From CAYPPG01 sp964412555 (GTDB lineage: Bacteria > Hinthialibacterota > Hinthialibacteria > Hinthialibacterales > Hinthialibacteraceae), in NCBI GenBank assembly GCA_964412555.1, contig CAYPPG010000012.1, positions 62,001-126,000 of the forward strand: a DNA stretch of 64,000 bases, in the 5' to 3' direction. Of this stretch, positions 52,326-61,734 are shown piece by piece; the stretch's first letter is position 1; every line of letters begins with the position of its first letter. Under the pieces are notes generated by a model that was not told the origin of the DNA, did not search any database, and worked only from the letters and a program-made list of their open reading frames with translations. Made by a program: the position numbers and the translations under genes.

Positions 52326-54551
52326 TTACAACATATCCCAAGGATCCACGTCCTGCACAATCCGTAATCCTTTTTGCCGCTGCAAGAGAAACTTCTTCAA
52401 TTCCTCACTCGCCAAAAGTGGCCGGTAAGCCCGGTAATCACGGCTTTTTAAAGCTACCTGCCATCGGTAATGGTCGCGAAGGCGGTAAAGTGGCGCTTCG
52501 ACCGGCGGGAGAATGGTCACGCCTTTTTCGTTTTTTAAGCCCTCGGAGAGGATATTGTATAAATCCCATGCACTGCCACGGGCAAGGTCTTCTTTGGCAC
52601 CTTCCACCCGCCACAATACCAAGCGTGAAAAAGGTGGAAAAGCGATCAATTGGCGATACCGGATTTCCCGGTTGAAAAAATCATCGTAATTCTGTTGAAT
52701 GGCAAGCTGAATGCTGTAATGATCGGGGCAGTAACTTTGCAAGTATACATCTCCTGCATTTTCCCCTCGGCCCGCTCGGCCGGCCACCTGCGTCAATAAC
52801 GTAAAAGTCCGTTCCGCCGCGCGAAAATCCGGTAACGAAAGTGCATAATCGGCATTGATCACGCCCACCAATGTCACATTGGGGAAATCGAGTCCTTTTG
52901 CGATCATTTGGGTACCGACAAGAACATCCGCTTCTCCATACCGAAATGGAGTGAGGAGGCGGTCATGGTCTCCTTTCCGCCGGGTTGTATCTTTATCCAA
53001 ACGGATGACACGTACGTCCGGAATGATTGTTTCCAATTCATGCACAACCCGCTCGGTTCCAAATCCTCTTTGGCGAATGAATTTGTCGCTGCAGGATGGA
53101 CAATATTCCGGGAGGTCGCGGCGAAAATCACAGTGATGGCATAACAGCATATTGCGGGACCGGTGATAGACGAGAGCCACACTGCAATGATCGCAGGTAA
53201 TAACTTGACCGCAATGTTTGCATGTCAACGTCGTCGCAAAGCCGCGGCGATTGAGGAAAAGAATGGATTGTTGGCGGTTTTCATATCGCACCCACAACGC
53301 TTCTTGCAGTTCTTTGGAGAGAATTTCTTCCTCTTCACTGCGTCCGCGCATGTCAATGAGCTCCACATTGGGGAGACCATGGCGGGATACCCGTTTGGTG
53401 AGGCGTATCTCTTTGTATTTGCCGGTTCGAACATTGTAAGACGATTCAATTGCCGGCGTGGCTGAACCAAGAAGGCAAACAATGCCCGCCATGGCAGCAC
53501 GCGTTACCGCCAGGTCCCGTCCATGATAGCGTGGGCTTGGATCGGATTGTTTATAAGTTCCTTCATGTTCTTCGTCGACAATGATCATGCCAAGATTTTC
53601 AAGCGGAGCGAAAATCGCGGAGCGCGTACCGATGATAATCCGGCGTTTTCCCTGTCGCGCCATGCGCCATTCATCATACCGTTCTCCTTGTCCCAGCGAA
53701 CTATGGAGAATCCCGGCTGTTTCACCGAAGCGTGATCGAAAACGATCCATGGTCTGTGGAGTCAAAGAGATTTCCGGAATTAAAACCAGGGCGCTTTTCC
53801 CCATGTTTAATACTTGCTCGATGGCTTGCAGGTAGACTTCGGTTTTCCCGCTTCCGGTTACCCCCTGCAGGAGAATCGGACTCGGTTTTTGACAATGGAG
53901 AGCTTTTTCGATGGAAACAAGCGTTTCCTGTTGTTCATCCGTTAAAGTAAAAGACTGTTGAGGCGTGAGCATTGTAAAATGAGATTCACGTATCGATTCC
54001 CGATTCCCGATTCGCACCAGCCCGTTTTGCTCCAATGTTTTTATCGTGGAAGTGGATACACCGACTTCCCGCACAATATCGGATGGAGAAAACAAAGATT
54101 TTCTGTTGATCAAAAATTCTAATACTCGGCGTTGGTTTTCCCGCTTCACCGTATCCGGTATTTGGCCGGATTCCCTGATTTGATCATCCAGAATGACCAC
54201 TTTGACCATGCGAGGACGAACCGTAGGAGAAAAAGGGTATGCCGCTGCAAATGTCTCGCCTAACGAGGCGAGATAATAATCGGATACCCATTGTAAAAAA
54301 CGCAGCAGTTCCGGTCCGAACAGTGGCTCTTCATCGAGCAAACGGTCAATCGGTTTGATGTTTTTGATTCCGGATGGCGCTTCATTTCGCAGCCGCGCTG
54401 CAAAGCCGAGTGTGTTTCGTTTCCCCAATGTCGCATACAAACGGCAGCCGGGGTACACTTTTCCACACAACGGCTCCGGAATGAGATAGGTATATTCCTG
54501 ACGGACAGGAATGGGAAAGGCGACTTCCACATAGGAGGCATGATCGGCCAT
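52326..54551 (-). CDS. priA: Primosomal protein N', replication restart helicase PriA
   Basis: The 741-residue product has the PriA layout: the N-terminal 3'-DNA-end-binding domain (VEVAFPIPVRQEYTYLIPE, with GCRLYATLGKRNTLGF), a winged helix, and helicase motifs (Walker A GVTGSGKTEVYLQ, GTRSAIFAPLENLGMIIVDE, LLGSATPAIES). A zinc-binding insertion follows with C-x2-C pairs (CKHCGQVITCDHCSVAL, LLCHHC, EYCPSC), then GTERVVHELE and the C-terminal motifs MIAKGLDFPNVTLVG and TQVAGRAGRGENAGDV. PriA reloads the replisome at stalled forks. The ATG has AGTAGGAA upstream and the length is normal. Confidence 0.96.
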   Translation of the reverse strand: MADHASYVEVAFPIPVRQEYTYLIPEPLCGKVYPGCRLYATLGKRNTLGFAARLRNEAPSGIKNIKPIDRLLDEEPLFGPELLRFLQWVSDYYLASLGETFAAAYPFSPTVRPRMVKVVILDDQIRESGQIPDTVKRENQRRVLEFLINRKSLFSPSDIVREVGVSTSTIKTLEQNGLVRIGNRESIRESHFTMLTPQQSFTLTDEQQETLVSIEKALHCQKPSPILLQGVTGSGKTEVYLQAIEQVLNMGKSALVLIPEISLTPQTMDRFRSRFGETAGILHSSLGQGERYDEWRMARQGKRRIIIGTRSAIFAPLENLGMIIVDEEHEGTYKQSDPSPRYHGRDLAVTRAAMAGIVCLLGSATPAIESSYNVRTGKYKEIRLTKRVSRHGLPNVELIDMRGRSEEEEILSKELQEALWVRYENRQQSILFLNRRGFATTLTCKHCGQVITCDHCSVALVYHRSRNMLLCHHCDFRRDLPEYCPSCSDKFIRQRGFGTERVVHELETIIPDVRVIRLDKDTTRRKGDHDRLLTPFRYGEADVLVGTQMIAKGLDFPNVTLVGVINADYALSLPDFRAAERTFTLLTQVAGRAGRGENAGDVYLQSYCPDHYSIQLAIQQNYDDFFNREIRYRQLIAFPPFSRLVLWRVEGAKEDLARGSAWDLYNILSEGLKNEKGVTILPPVEAPLYRLRDHYRWQVALKSRDYRAYRPLLASEELKKFLLQRQKGLRIVQDVDPWDML

Positions 54552-54839
54552 GGATTCCTACTTCCATTCAAATTTCGTATAGTACGAATCTCTTCATCAT
54601 AGAAGAACTCTTTTGGATTTGAAACATCTTTCCACATTTTCGTATTGATATATACCTCAGGGGCAGGTTTTGAATTTGTCTTTTCATTTACCGGTTTGTT
54701 ATAAATATGTATAGACAGCCATACTATATAAATATTTAACGCGATTTACTGTGTCTTTTTGGTGGGAATACCTATTCAAAGCACCTATTTTCCTTTACCA
54801 TTAAAACCGTAAATGAAAACATTACAGGAGGAAAGAACA

Positions 54840-55805
54840 ATGAAAGTACGCACATGGATACTTTTTGGTATCGGTTTCGCTATCGTTCTCACGGGAACCG
54901 TTTGGGCGCAGGATGAAGAGGAAATGGTCAAACATGTCACGATCAGCACCCGTAATGTCGGTGAATATTTCCCCAACCTCGACAATAATACTCAAGGTCC
55001 CGCCCCCGGTGACGTCGCAATGCAGATTCTGCTGCAAAACAATGGAATCAGCGCGCGTGTTGTTCCCGATAATCTATTTTACGATGTATTCGGGGATACC
55101 TATGTGAACAATGAGACCGGCGAGGAAGTCAATATCGATTTGGCCATTCTCTCCGGGAGCAGCGGATCGAGCGATGTTCCGGATGTCGGCCCACTGTTTG
55201 AAAAGGGAATTCCCATCATGATGGGTGAACACGTATGCCTCGCCGAACGAAGCGACCGCCCTGGTAGTATTAAAATGTATTTGGGCGATGATTCCCATAC
55301 TGATTTGCGCACAACCGAGATCCGCCGCATCAGGATCGTGAACAACGACCACCCCATTACCCAGGGGATCGAAACCGACGCCGACGGCTGGGTACAAGTC
55401 TTCCGTGATCCTGCTCCCGGTGAAGGAGTGTTTGAAGGCTGGGTAGATACGCAACCGAAACAAATCATCCCGAGAGGCGGCCTCTATGACAACCGCGTAT
55501 GCCTTGGACAGTTGTCCCTTAAAGCGGACGGAACGGAAGTGCTGGCGGAAATCGATCCGGAGATCGCTCCCGATCCCGACATGGTTGTCTGCCTGGCAGT
55601 TCTTGACCAAGGAGCTGAACTTGCCGACGGGACCGCTTCAAACAGCCGTCTGGTTCACTGGCTGACCAATGAAGAAGGCTCCGGAGGACCTCACCGTAAT
55701 TTCATGGCTCTCAATGAAACAGGACGTCTTCTCTTTGTCCGTGCCTGCCGATGGGCGATGGGGATGGAAGTCGATACTCCTGTCAACGATTATCCGTTAT
55801 ATTGA
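54840..55805 (+). CDS. Secreted protein, ThuA/GATase-like fold suspected
   Basis: The 321-residue product has a signal peptide (MKVRTWILFGIGFAIVLTGT then VWAQ). The mature part begins VKHVTISTRNVGEYFPNLDN and includes VVPDNLFYDVFGDTYVNNET, LAILSGSSGSSDVPDVGPLF and KGIPIMMGEHVCLAERSDRP. It later has NNDHPITQGIETDADGWVQV, a combination seen in the ThuA/class I amidotransferase-like group (compare the NHPITQGI pattern). No catalytic Cys is evident. AGGAGG lies eight bases before the ATG. Transcribed alone; function unknown. Confidence 0.75.
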   Translation: MKVRTWILFGIGFAIVLTGTVWAQDEEEMVKHVTISTRNVGEYFPNLDNNTQGPAPGDVAMQILLQNNGISARVVPDNLFYDVFGDTYVNNETGEEVNIDLAILSGSSGSSDVPDVGPLFEKGIPIMMGEHVCLAERSDRPGSIKMYLGDDSHTDLRTTEIRRIRIVNNDHPITQGIETDADGWVQVFRDPAPGEGVFEGWVDTQPKQIIPRGGLYDNRVCLGQLSLKADGTEVLAEIDPEIAPDPDMVVCLAVLDQGAELADGTASNSRLVHWLTNEEGSGGPHRNFMALNETGRLLFVRACRWAMGMEVDTPVNDYPLY

Positions 55806-55840
55806 GTGAATAAAACGGTTCATCAGAGAATTGATTCTGA

Positions 55841-56134
55841 TTACTTGTTTTCTTGGCTTGCTGTGCGGATACGAATTCGATTGGATTCGACGGTAATCAT
55901 TCCACCCGCTTGCAATTCGTTTGCGTATCGGTTGATTATATCGGAACATACCGATGCTTGTATATCTTCTTTTTCGAGCCAAGGATATCCGTCCAGTATT
56001 GTTTCATATTCATCCCCCGCGGCAAGCATCCCTAAAACATGCTCAACCGCCAACCGCCTTCCGCGAATAATCGGCTTGCCGCCAAAAATATTTGGATTGA
56101 AGGTGATGCGATTCAATAAGGCTTTTTCGTCCAT
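55841..56134 (-). CDS. DUF433 antitoxin domain fused to the tail of a DUF5615-like toxin
   Basis: The 97-residue product starts as a DUF433 antitoxin: MDEKALLNRITFNPNIFGGK, PIIRGRRLAVEHVLGMLAAG and YETILDGYPWLEKEDIQ. At about residue 62 it changes to SDIINRYANELQAGGMITVE and SNRIRIRT, which resembles the C terminus of the DUF5615 PIN-like toxin normally encoded just downstream. A deletion from inside the antitoxin to near the toxin's end would create exactly this fusion. It is probably inactive as a toxin. GAGGGGAAATGATC supports the ATG at 56134. Confidence 0.72.
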   Translation of the reverse strand: MDEKALLNRITFNPNIFGGKPIIRGRRLAVEHVLGMLAAGDEYETILDGYPWLEKEDIQASVCSDIINRYANELQAGGMITVESNRIRIRTASQENK

Positions 56135-56513
56135 GATCATTTCCCCTCTAAATGCTGGGTTGATCTTCCATTCATTGTTTATTACGACGGAACGGTTCGA
56201 GAATAGAAGATGTGGAAATTTGAATATTTTCCTCATTTTATCTCAGAAGGTGAAAAATTGCATCACTGTGATCACAAATCATTTCATCGTTCTCATTATA
56301 ATGATGTTCCTTATTGCGGCCATTGCTCCAAGCGACCGGAATCCCGATTCTCTTCCGATTGGTTCTGCCGCTCATCGGCAAGAATGAGGATTGCGGCTTG
56401 GACTATGTGGGGTAGGGATCGGTTAAGGATTAAAAAATTGAGGGAGCACGAGTTTGTGCTCCCAAACATTGTTAAAAAAAAGATGACTATAATTCAGTGT
56501 TTATCTTGTTAAT
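56135..56513. other. Intergenic region ending in a terminator hairpin
   Basis: No gene is supported. The right end holds the terminator of the kelch/dockerin gene at 56442-56463. Short frames in the middle, including a plus-strand one around 56250-56390, lack coding character. Confidence 0.5.
56442..56463 (-). terminator. Rho-independent terminator of the kelch/dockerin gene
   Basis: On the minus strand GGGAGCAC and GTGCTCCC form an 8-bp stem around a 6-nt loop, followed by CAATTTTTTAA. It begins about 50 bases after the stop codon at 56514, the expected position for the minus-strand gene. Confidence 0.85.
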
Positions 56514-59408
56514 CTAATACATCATCCACCCGGCAATACTGGTTTCAGAAAGCAAGTCAATTGTTTTTACACTGCTTGCTGACAAAGGAATCGCCCCGTC
56601 GTTCAACCGGCTCAATCGTTCATCGACTTGCACCAATACACTTCCAGACGGCTCTTCCTCACCAATCCACTTGAAGCGAACGGAAACGACATCTGTAGGA
56701 TGGGTCAGCGACCCATCCATCGGCACCCCCAATGCTCCTGCAAGAATAAACGATCCTTCCTGGGATGCATTCGTAGCCATCAAACTCATGGCATCCTTCA
56801 CCAACAAACAGGCATCCTCCTCTACAACCGCCACCTTCGATGGATCAAACTGCAATCCCAATTTCACTCCACACAACTCGCTCGCGTCGTCGACCGCGAA
56901 CCGCACAATCCAACTCTTCCCATCTGGTGCAGATGTAACGGAAGCGGTAAGTTCCCGATCCACGGCATAGCCTCTATCACGTGATCGTTTCGTTGTCTTG
57001 CCGCCCGGTGTATAATCCGGCCCCCAATTGTCTTCATTGGTGTCTGCCGGGAAAGAATCGATGAGCAGCGCATATTGCTGCAAGATGAGGGATGCGTCCA
57101 CCGTCGCGATTGTTTGATCCCAATTCACATCCCCTGAGGGAGTGAAGAACGGATCGTCTTCAACCGGCATCGGGAAATATTCGGTATAATATTGTTGATA
57201 GTATTCCGGATACTCACTCGGAGGAAACGCCGGGAAATAAGTAATTCGGGACACATCGTATTGGAGAATGAGCGACGCATCCACAGATCCGACAGTACCG
57301 TTGTCATTCATATCCCCCCATAAGTATTTGGGGAAAGAGATGATCTTGAATTCTTCTGTTGCCGAGCGGTCTATTCCGCCGTATTCCTGACCACCGTCGT
57401 CATAGAGCGCAACCGAGGCATTGACGACTCCGTGCGCATCGGCGGCAGGTGTAAAGGATAATGTACCGCTCGGGATATCGACTGCCGGCTGCACGGAAAA
57501 TAAGGCCGGTTGATCGTTGTCTGTCATGAAGTGAAGTGTTTGTGCAATTTCATAGGTTCCCGCGTTGATTTGCGTGGCCCAATGGATGTATTCCTTTGGA
57601 GCAACGGGATCGTTCACGAACGCGATTGTCGCTCCTTTGATAAACCACGGCGCATCATTGACCGGTGTGGCGGAAATAATGAAGTTGAACGGGGTGGAAG
57701 CGTTGATTCCGCCGTTTGCTGTGCCTCCACTGTCGAATAAAGTGGCCGTTACATCAGAAATACCATAGGCGTCAGCGGCCGTAGTGAACCGCAGGGTGCC
57801 GGTTACGTCGATTGTAGGACTGGCAAAAAAGAGTGTTGGATTACTTGTTTCGATATCAAACCATAGCGTCTGACTGGCTTCATAGGGCGGACCGGCGGAA
57901 ATGTTGGTAGCCCAATTGGGGATTTCTTGCGGTCCAGCGTCTTCCAATACCGATTGATTTGCACCACCATCGAAAGAAGGTTGATGATTCGGTCCGAAAA
58001 CCGATGTCTGCCAGCTGAATAGATCGATGGACAGATCGCCTTCATTGATACTTGTCAAGGAAGAGTCGAACGTGATATCGATGATGGTTTCGTCCGCCAA
58101 AGCAATCGCATCATCAACCAGCATCCGGAATTTTATCAAGGAAGCTTTTCCATCACCTAGTGGATCTCCTTTACTCGCTGCCGTACAGATCAATTGGCCG
58201 GATGAAGACGCATCATTGACGAAGGGACCATGCCACAATTCACATGAGGTACCATTGATTGTGGCTGAGCCGGTAACATAGGTGATTAATGCCGGATTGT
58301 ATTGGATTCCGATGCGGTAACCGAGGGTGGTGCTGGCATCGCTGATTTCGACTGCTAGTTCGAGTTCTTGACCCCGGTGGACGGTTGTGTGAGAAGGTTC
58401 CAGTGAGAGCACGGGATCACTGACACCATAAATCCAGGTATCATTTAGTTGAGTAGTAAATGTTCCTTGGTTCCCCCCAAATAAAATTGTACTTCCATGA
58501 TTTGAATTATATGCAATCGCATATGCAACTCGTGGTGATGGGGCTATTTCTGTTTCAATTTGTTGCCAATTCTCTCCATCCCATTCCCATGTATCATTAA
58601 GAGGATCATTAACTATGCCTCCTCCAAACATGACGATCTTCTCTCGTTGTTCATCATAAACCATGCTCATATGACTTCGACTTGGTGGGGCCGTTTCAGG
58701 ATATTTTTGACTCCAGCCATTCGTTTCATTCCAAATCCACGTTTCATCTAGATCTAGTTGTGTATCGTCCCTTCCTCCAAACACAACATATTCATCATTC
58801 TTCTTGTCATAAGCCATACCAAAAAATTTTCTTGAAGTGAATTCAGGAGGTATGGGATTCATTGGGTACCAATTTGCTCCATCATATTCCCACATATCCC
58901 ATACATGTGGGCCACCTGATATTGATCCCCCAAAAACAACCACACGATTTCTGTATGTATCATAAATCATACCAGCACCATTTCGAACTGGCGGTTTATC
59001 AGGTGTCTCTATTTTTGTCCAATCTATTCCATCATATTCCCACGTATCGTTCACTTCACTGCCATTTACTTCTCCCATTCCTCCAAAAAGGACAATAACG
59101 TTTCGATCTTCATCAAAAACCATTTTCGCGGATACTAATATTGGCATTGTAGTGGCGGTAAATATTTCTTCCCAACTTTCACCATTCCATTCCCAGGTAT
59201 CATTTTTTCCTTGATATATCCCACCCGAACCCCCAAACAAAACAATAGTATCTCTATTGCTATCATACGCAATCGCAGAATATGAGCGAGCTGAAGGGCC
59301 CGTTTCTGAAACTAGATTCCACTCCATATCTTGAGCCGTAACATGCTTAGGTGAGAGCCACAACACAAAAGCGACCAAAATGCATACCAAAGTACGAGAA
59401 ATTTTCAT
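56514..59408 (-). CDS. Secreted kelch-propeller/cohesin/dockerin protein
   Basis: The 964-residue product has a signal peptide (RTLVCILVAFVLWLSPKHVT). Residues ~25-340 carry about six kelch-type repeats with DSNRDTIVLFGG and ENWQQIETE, predicting a beta-propeller. Residues ~350-470 form a cohesin-like module (VHRGQELELAVEISDASTTL). Two cadherin/Big-type modules (NPTLFFASPTIDVTGTLRFT) precede a type I dockerin with two Ca loops (GDMNDNGTVGSVDASLILQ; GDVNWDQTIATVDASLILQQ). A second cohesin-like module ends the protein. Dockerin-cohesin pairs mediate protein assembly outside the cell; no cellulase is nearby. TTGGAGGATGGAG precedes the ATG. Confidence 0.9.
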   Translation of the reverse strand: MKISRTLVCILVAFVLWLSPKHVTAQDMEWNLVSETGPSARSYSAIAYDSNRDTIVLFGGSGGIYQGKNDTWEWNGESWEEIFTATTMPILVSAKMVFDEDRNVIVLFGGMGEVNGSEVNDTWEYDGIDWTKIETPDKPPVRNGAGMIYDTYRNRVVVFGGSISGGPHVWDMWEYDGANWYPMNPIPPEFTSRKFFGMAYDKKNDEYVVFGGRDDTQLDLDETWIWNETNGWSQKYPETAPPSRSHMSMVYDEQREKIVMFGGGIVNDPLNDTWEWDGENWQQIETEIAPSPRVAYAIAYNSNHGSTILFGGNQGTFTTQLNDTWIYGVSDPVLSLEPSHTTVHRGQELELAVEISDASTTLGYRIGIQYNPALITYVTGSATINGTSCELWHGPFVNDASSSGQLICTAASKGDPLGDGKASLIKFRMLVDDAIALADETIIDITFDSSLTSINEGDLSIDLFSWQTSVFGPNHQPSFDGGANQSVLEDAGPQEIPNWATNISAGPPYEASQTLWFDIETSNPTLFFASPTIDVTGTLRFTTAADAYGISDVTATLFDSGGTANGGINASTPFNFIISATPVNDAPWFIKGATIAFVNDPVAPKEYIHWATQINAGTYEIAQTLHFMTDNDQPALFSVQPAVDIPSGTLSFTPAADAHGVVNASVALYDDGGQEYGGIDRSATEEFKIISFPKYLWGDMNDNGTVGSVDASLILQYDVSRITYFPAFPPSEYPEYYQQYYTEYFPMPVEDDPFFTPSGDVNWDQTIATVDASLILQQYALLIDSFPADTNEDNWGPDYTPGGKTTKRSRDRGYAVDRELTASVTSAPDGKSWIVRFAVDDASELCGVKLGLQFDPSKVAVVEEDACLLVKDAMSLMATNASQEGSFILAGALGVPMDGSLTHPTDVVSVRFKWIGEEEPSGSVLVQVDERLSRLNDGAIPLSASSVKTIDLLSETSIAGWMMY

Positions 59409-59795
59409 AACTCCATCCTCCAACTTAAAAAATATTAATAGACATTTCATGACATTCAAATAAAGTGAGTGTCAAAATGATCTATTTTACTAAATCAGTC
59501 TTGTCTCTTTTTAGGAATAATCGGATTAATAGGTCAAATCGGTCATTTATTTTCACAAACTGTGGTATTTTTTTGTGGGATATTTCAAAATATCATAAAA
59601 AAATAAGCCCAAAACACACGACTTGTCTTTTGGGCTTGGACACAATGGAATGAAAGATTGTGCATGGATTTGCGTTTCGCGATGAAACGATTCCATGCAA
59701 TAACCCTTCTGGGTATTTCTTCCATATGGTAAGTCGAAGGAGAAAGAAAAATCGGTCACAATTTCGTAAAAAAAGTGGAAAAAAAGAAGAAAAGA
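59409..59795. other. Intergenic region between two minus-strand genes
   Basis: No gene is supported in these 387 bases. A strong terminator for the upstream minus-strand gene lies at 59605-59637, and the left part would hold the promoter of the kelch/dockerin gene. Confidence 0.55.
59605..59637 (-). terminator. Strong rho-independent terminator
   Basis: On the minus strand AAGCCCAAAA and TTTTGGGCTT make a 10-bp stem around a 13-nt loop, followed by ATTTTTTTA. It lies about 160 bases after the stop of the minus-strand propeller gene at 59796. Confidence 0.85.
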
Positions 59796-61358
59796 CTAGC
59801 GGTAGGCCTCAAAAGGGGAAAAATCGGAAATATTTGTCTGGTATTCGATCCTGTAGATCGTTTGATTACTAACTTGATCTAAAAAGTACAGTTCCGGAAA
59901 GCTGTCTTCATCGTTGTCGGCGAAGACGGCTATCCGTCCGAGAGGAACGGGGATTGTCTCTTTTTCATTCAAATCCGTATCGAAAATGAGGATGGCGGGA
60001 TAGTCAGGAGTGTAGCGGGAAATGATTACATCGTGTTCCCCATCCCCATCCATGTCGGTTATCCCTAGCATACGAAACTGATCTGTGAGATCATCGGAAA
60101 TATCAAGGGAAGCGGCCAATCCTTGATTCAGATCGTATTTCATCAAACGCGGGATTTCTTGTGCTTTGACATAGAGAATATCGCTTTTTTCCGGAGCCAT
60201 CATTCCGTTATAGGATAAGCCTTCTTCAAAAGTGAATTCGTTGAGTTTTTCACTGGTTTTCAGATCATGAACAAAAATCTTGCCGGGAGTTACCGGATCC
60301 CAAACCCGTATCCCGCCGCTTATCGCAATAGTGACCAAATGTCCGGAGGCATCTTCATTGATGATGGAAGAACTGGTCACAAGTTCGCCGCGTTTATAGT
60401 GCCATTCCAGTGATAATGGATCGGAATTAGGAGCTGAATCATCATATTTCAAACAAAAATCATATGCCTCCCGATCCTTCATCAAAATGCCGTCCACCGT
60501 TTCACTCACGTTGATGACCTTGCCGTCTTCATCATATATTGTCTCGCCATTTACTTTAATCCAATTATCGGGTGTTAATGGTGTAATAAAAAAATAAGTA
60601 CCAATGTCAGGCAGTGTGATCATGGCTCCGGTTGTCGGCGGGGTCGCCATGTGGAACTGGGTTTCCAATTCACCGGTTTCAACATCGTAGATATTCACCG
60701 AGCGGGGTTTGTAGGATTCGTGAGGGGCGGACATATAAGCAACCATTTTCCATTTCCCGCTTTCACTGCGGAACATATATTGACCGTTTTCAGTACCATT
60801 CCATTCCTGGTCATTGGTCTGATCCCCCCCGAAGATCCCATTAAAACTCGTCAATACTTTTTCCTGCCGGGGAGAAACAACTTGATAGAGTGTCCGGGGC
60901 GTAACTCGGTTATCACTCTGAGCGTCTGCAATTTGGCAAAAGACTTCCATGCCGGGAATGCTGTCATAGTCCATAAGTTGTATGCATATGGCGACTTCCG
61001 TATCTAACGATTCTGTGTATGGATTGGGTTCCAAAAGCATCGTGAACGATTCGCCGGTACTGAGGTCGTGAACGAGCAGTGAAGGCGGATCATTCACCGC
61101 GCATACCAATTGTGTTTTTCCATTTCCCAGCACATCCCCCGCCAACAAAGTGCCCTCCAGGCGAGCCGGTAAAGAAAATGAATCGACAACAAGTGAAGTT
61201 CCAGCATGAAGAGGCTTCAAGGTAGGGAAAAAGCGCGTGTTTGTTGTCGTACCTGATCCATAAGACCAGGGACGGGCAAAAGTGTTCTGAGACAATACAA
61301 TCGAAAGAATGAAAGACGCGATGGAAATCTTTTTGATCAATGTGCCCAAACAATGCAT
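59796..61358 (-). CDS. Secreted propeller-like protein (paralogue of 61735 gene)
   Basis: The 520-residue product has a signal peptide (IKKISIASFILSIVLSQNTF). A region beginning SFSLPARLEGTLLAGDVLGN is followed by FG-GAP-like blades such as GITDMDGDGEHDVIISRYTP and VFADNDEDSFPELYFLDQ. It shares the opening pattern (PWSYGSGTTTNT then a 'SLP...L' strand and a GDxxGNGKTQLV blade) with the plus-strand neighbour at 61735, so the two are probably diverged paralogues. The second ATG at 61358 is preferred because GGGAGG sits five bases before it. The ligand is unknown. Confidence 0.78.
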   Translation of the reverse strand: MHCLGTLIKKISIASFILSIVLSQNTFARPWSYGSGTTTNTRFFPTLKPLHAGTSLVVDSFSLPARLEGTLLAGDVLGNGKTQLVCAVNDPPSLLVHDLSTGESFTMLLEPNPYTESLDTEVAICIQLMDYDSIPGMEVFCQIADAQSDNRVTPRTLYQVVSPRQEKVLTSFNGIFGGDQTNDQEWNGTENGQYMFRSESGKWKMVAYMSAPHESYKPRSVNIYDVETGELETQFHMATPPTTGAMITLPDIGTYFFITPLTPDNWIKVNGETIYDEDGKVINVSETVDGILMKDREAYDFCLKYDDSAPNSDPLSLEWHYKRGELVTSSSIINEDASGHLVTIAISGGIRVWDPVTPGKIFVHDLKTSEKLNEFTFEEGLSYNGMMAPEKSDILYVKAQEIPRLMKYDLNQGLAASLDISDDLTDQFRMLGITDMDGDGEHDVIISRYTPDYPAILIFDTDLNEKETIPVPLGRIAVFADNDEDSFPELYFLDQVSNQTIYRIEYQTNISDFSPFEAYR

Positions 61359-61401
61359 CATAACCTCCCATAAACATTACAGTTGCTATTTGATAGAAAA
61401 A

Positions 61402-61446
61402 TTGTCTGAATCCGGATTTTCAGGATTCAAGGATGAACAGGATTTA
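61402..61446 (+). repeat. Dispersed 45-bp repeat, copy 2
   Basis: It reads GTCTGAATCCGGATTTTCAG, then GATTCAAGGATGAACAGGAT. It aligns over most of its length with 34072-34115 and, reversed, with 61532-61575. Confidence 0.65.
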
Positions 61447-61531
61447 TTCATTGATGCGTCAATTAAAAATTTAGTGACTGATCAGTGAATAATGATCATT
61501 ATTTCGGATCATTCAAATAAATATCCTTATT

Positions 61532-61575
61532 TCAATCCTGGAAATCCTACTATCCTGGCCAATCATAATTCAGAC
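61532..61575 (-). repeat. Dispersed 45-bp repeat, copy 3 (inverted)
   Basis: Read on the minus strand it gives GTCTGAATTATGATTGGCCA, then GGATAGTAGGATTTCCAGGA, a diverged form of copies 1 and 2. With copy 2 it makes a 170-base inverted pair. Confidence 0.55.
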
Positions 61576-61734
61576 GATGATATTACAAGACATTACCCTT
61601 ACTCAAGGTGTATAATAAGGGAACAGAGAATTACGAAAAACGGTATATAATTAGACCGAAACGGTTGGTGTATACGTTTTTAATAATAAGGATTACAAAT
61701 CCCTCCTATTTTGGCATGATTTGGAGAATGATCA

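Larger units (their letters stand above)
61359..61734. other. Intergenic region with an inverted pair of a dispersed repeat
   Basis: The gap between the divergent propeller genes contains two copies of the ~45-bp GTCTGAATC...ACAGGAT repeat facing each other (61402-61446 and 61532-61575). No gene is visible. Promoters for both neighbours must lie here. Confidence 0.6.
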
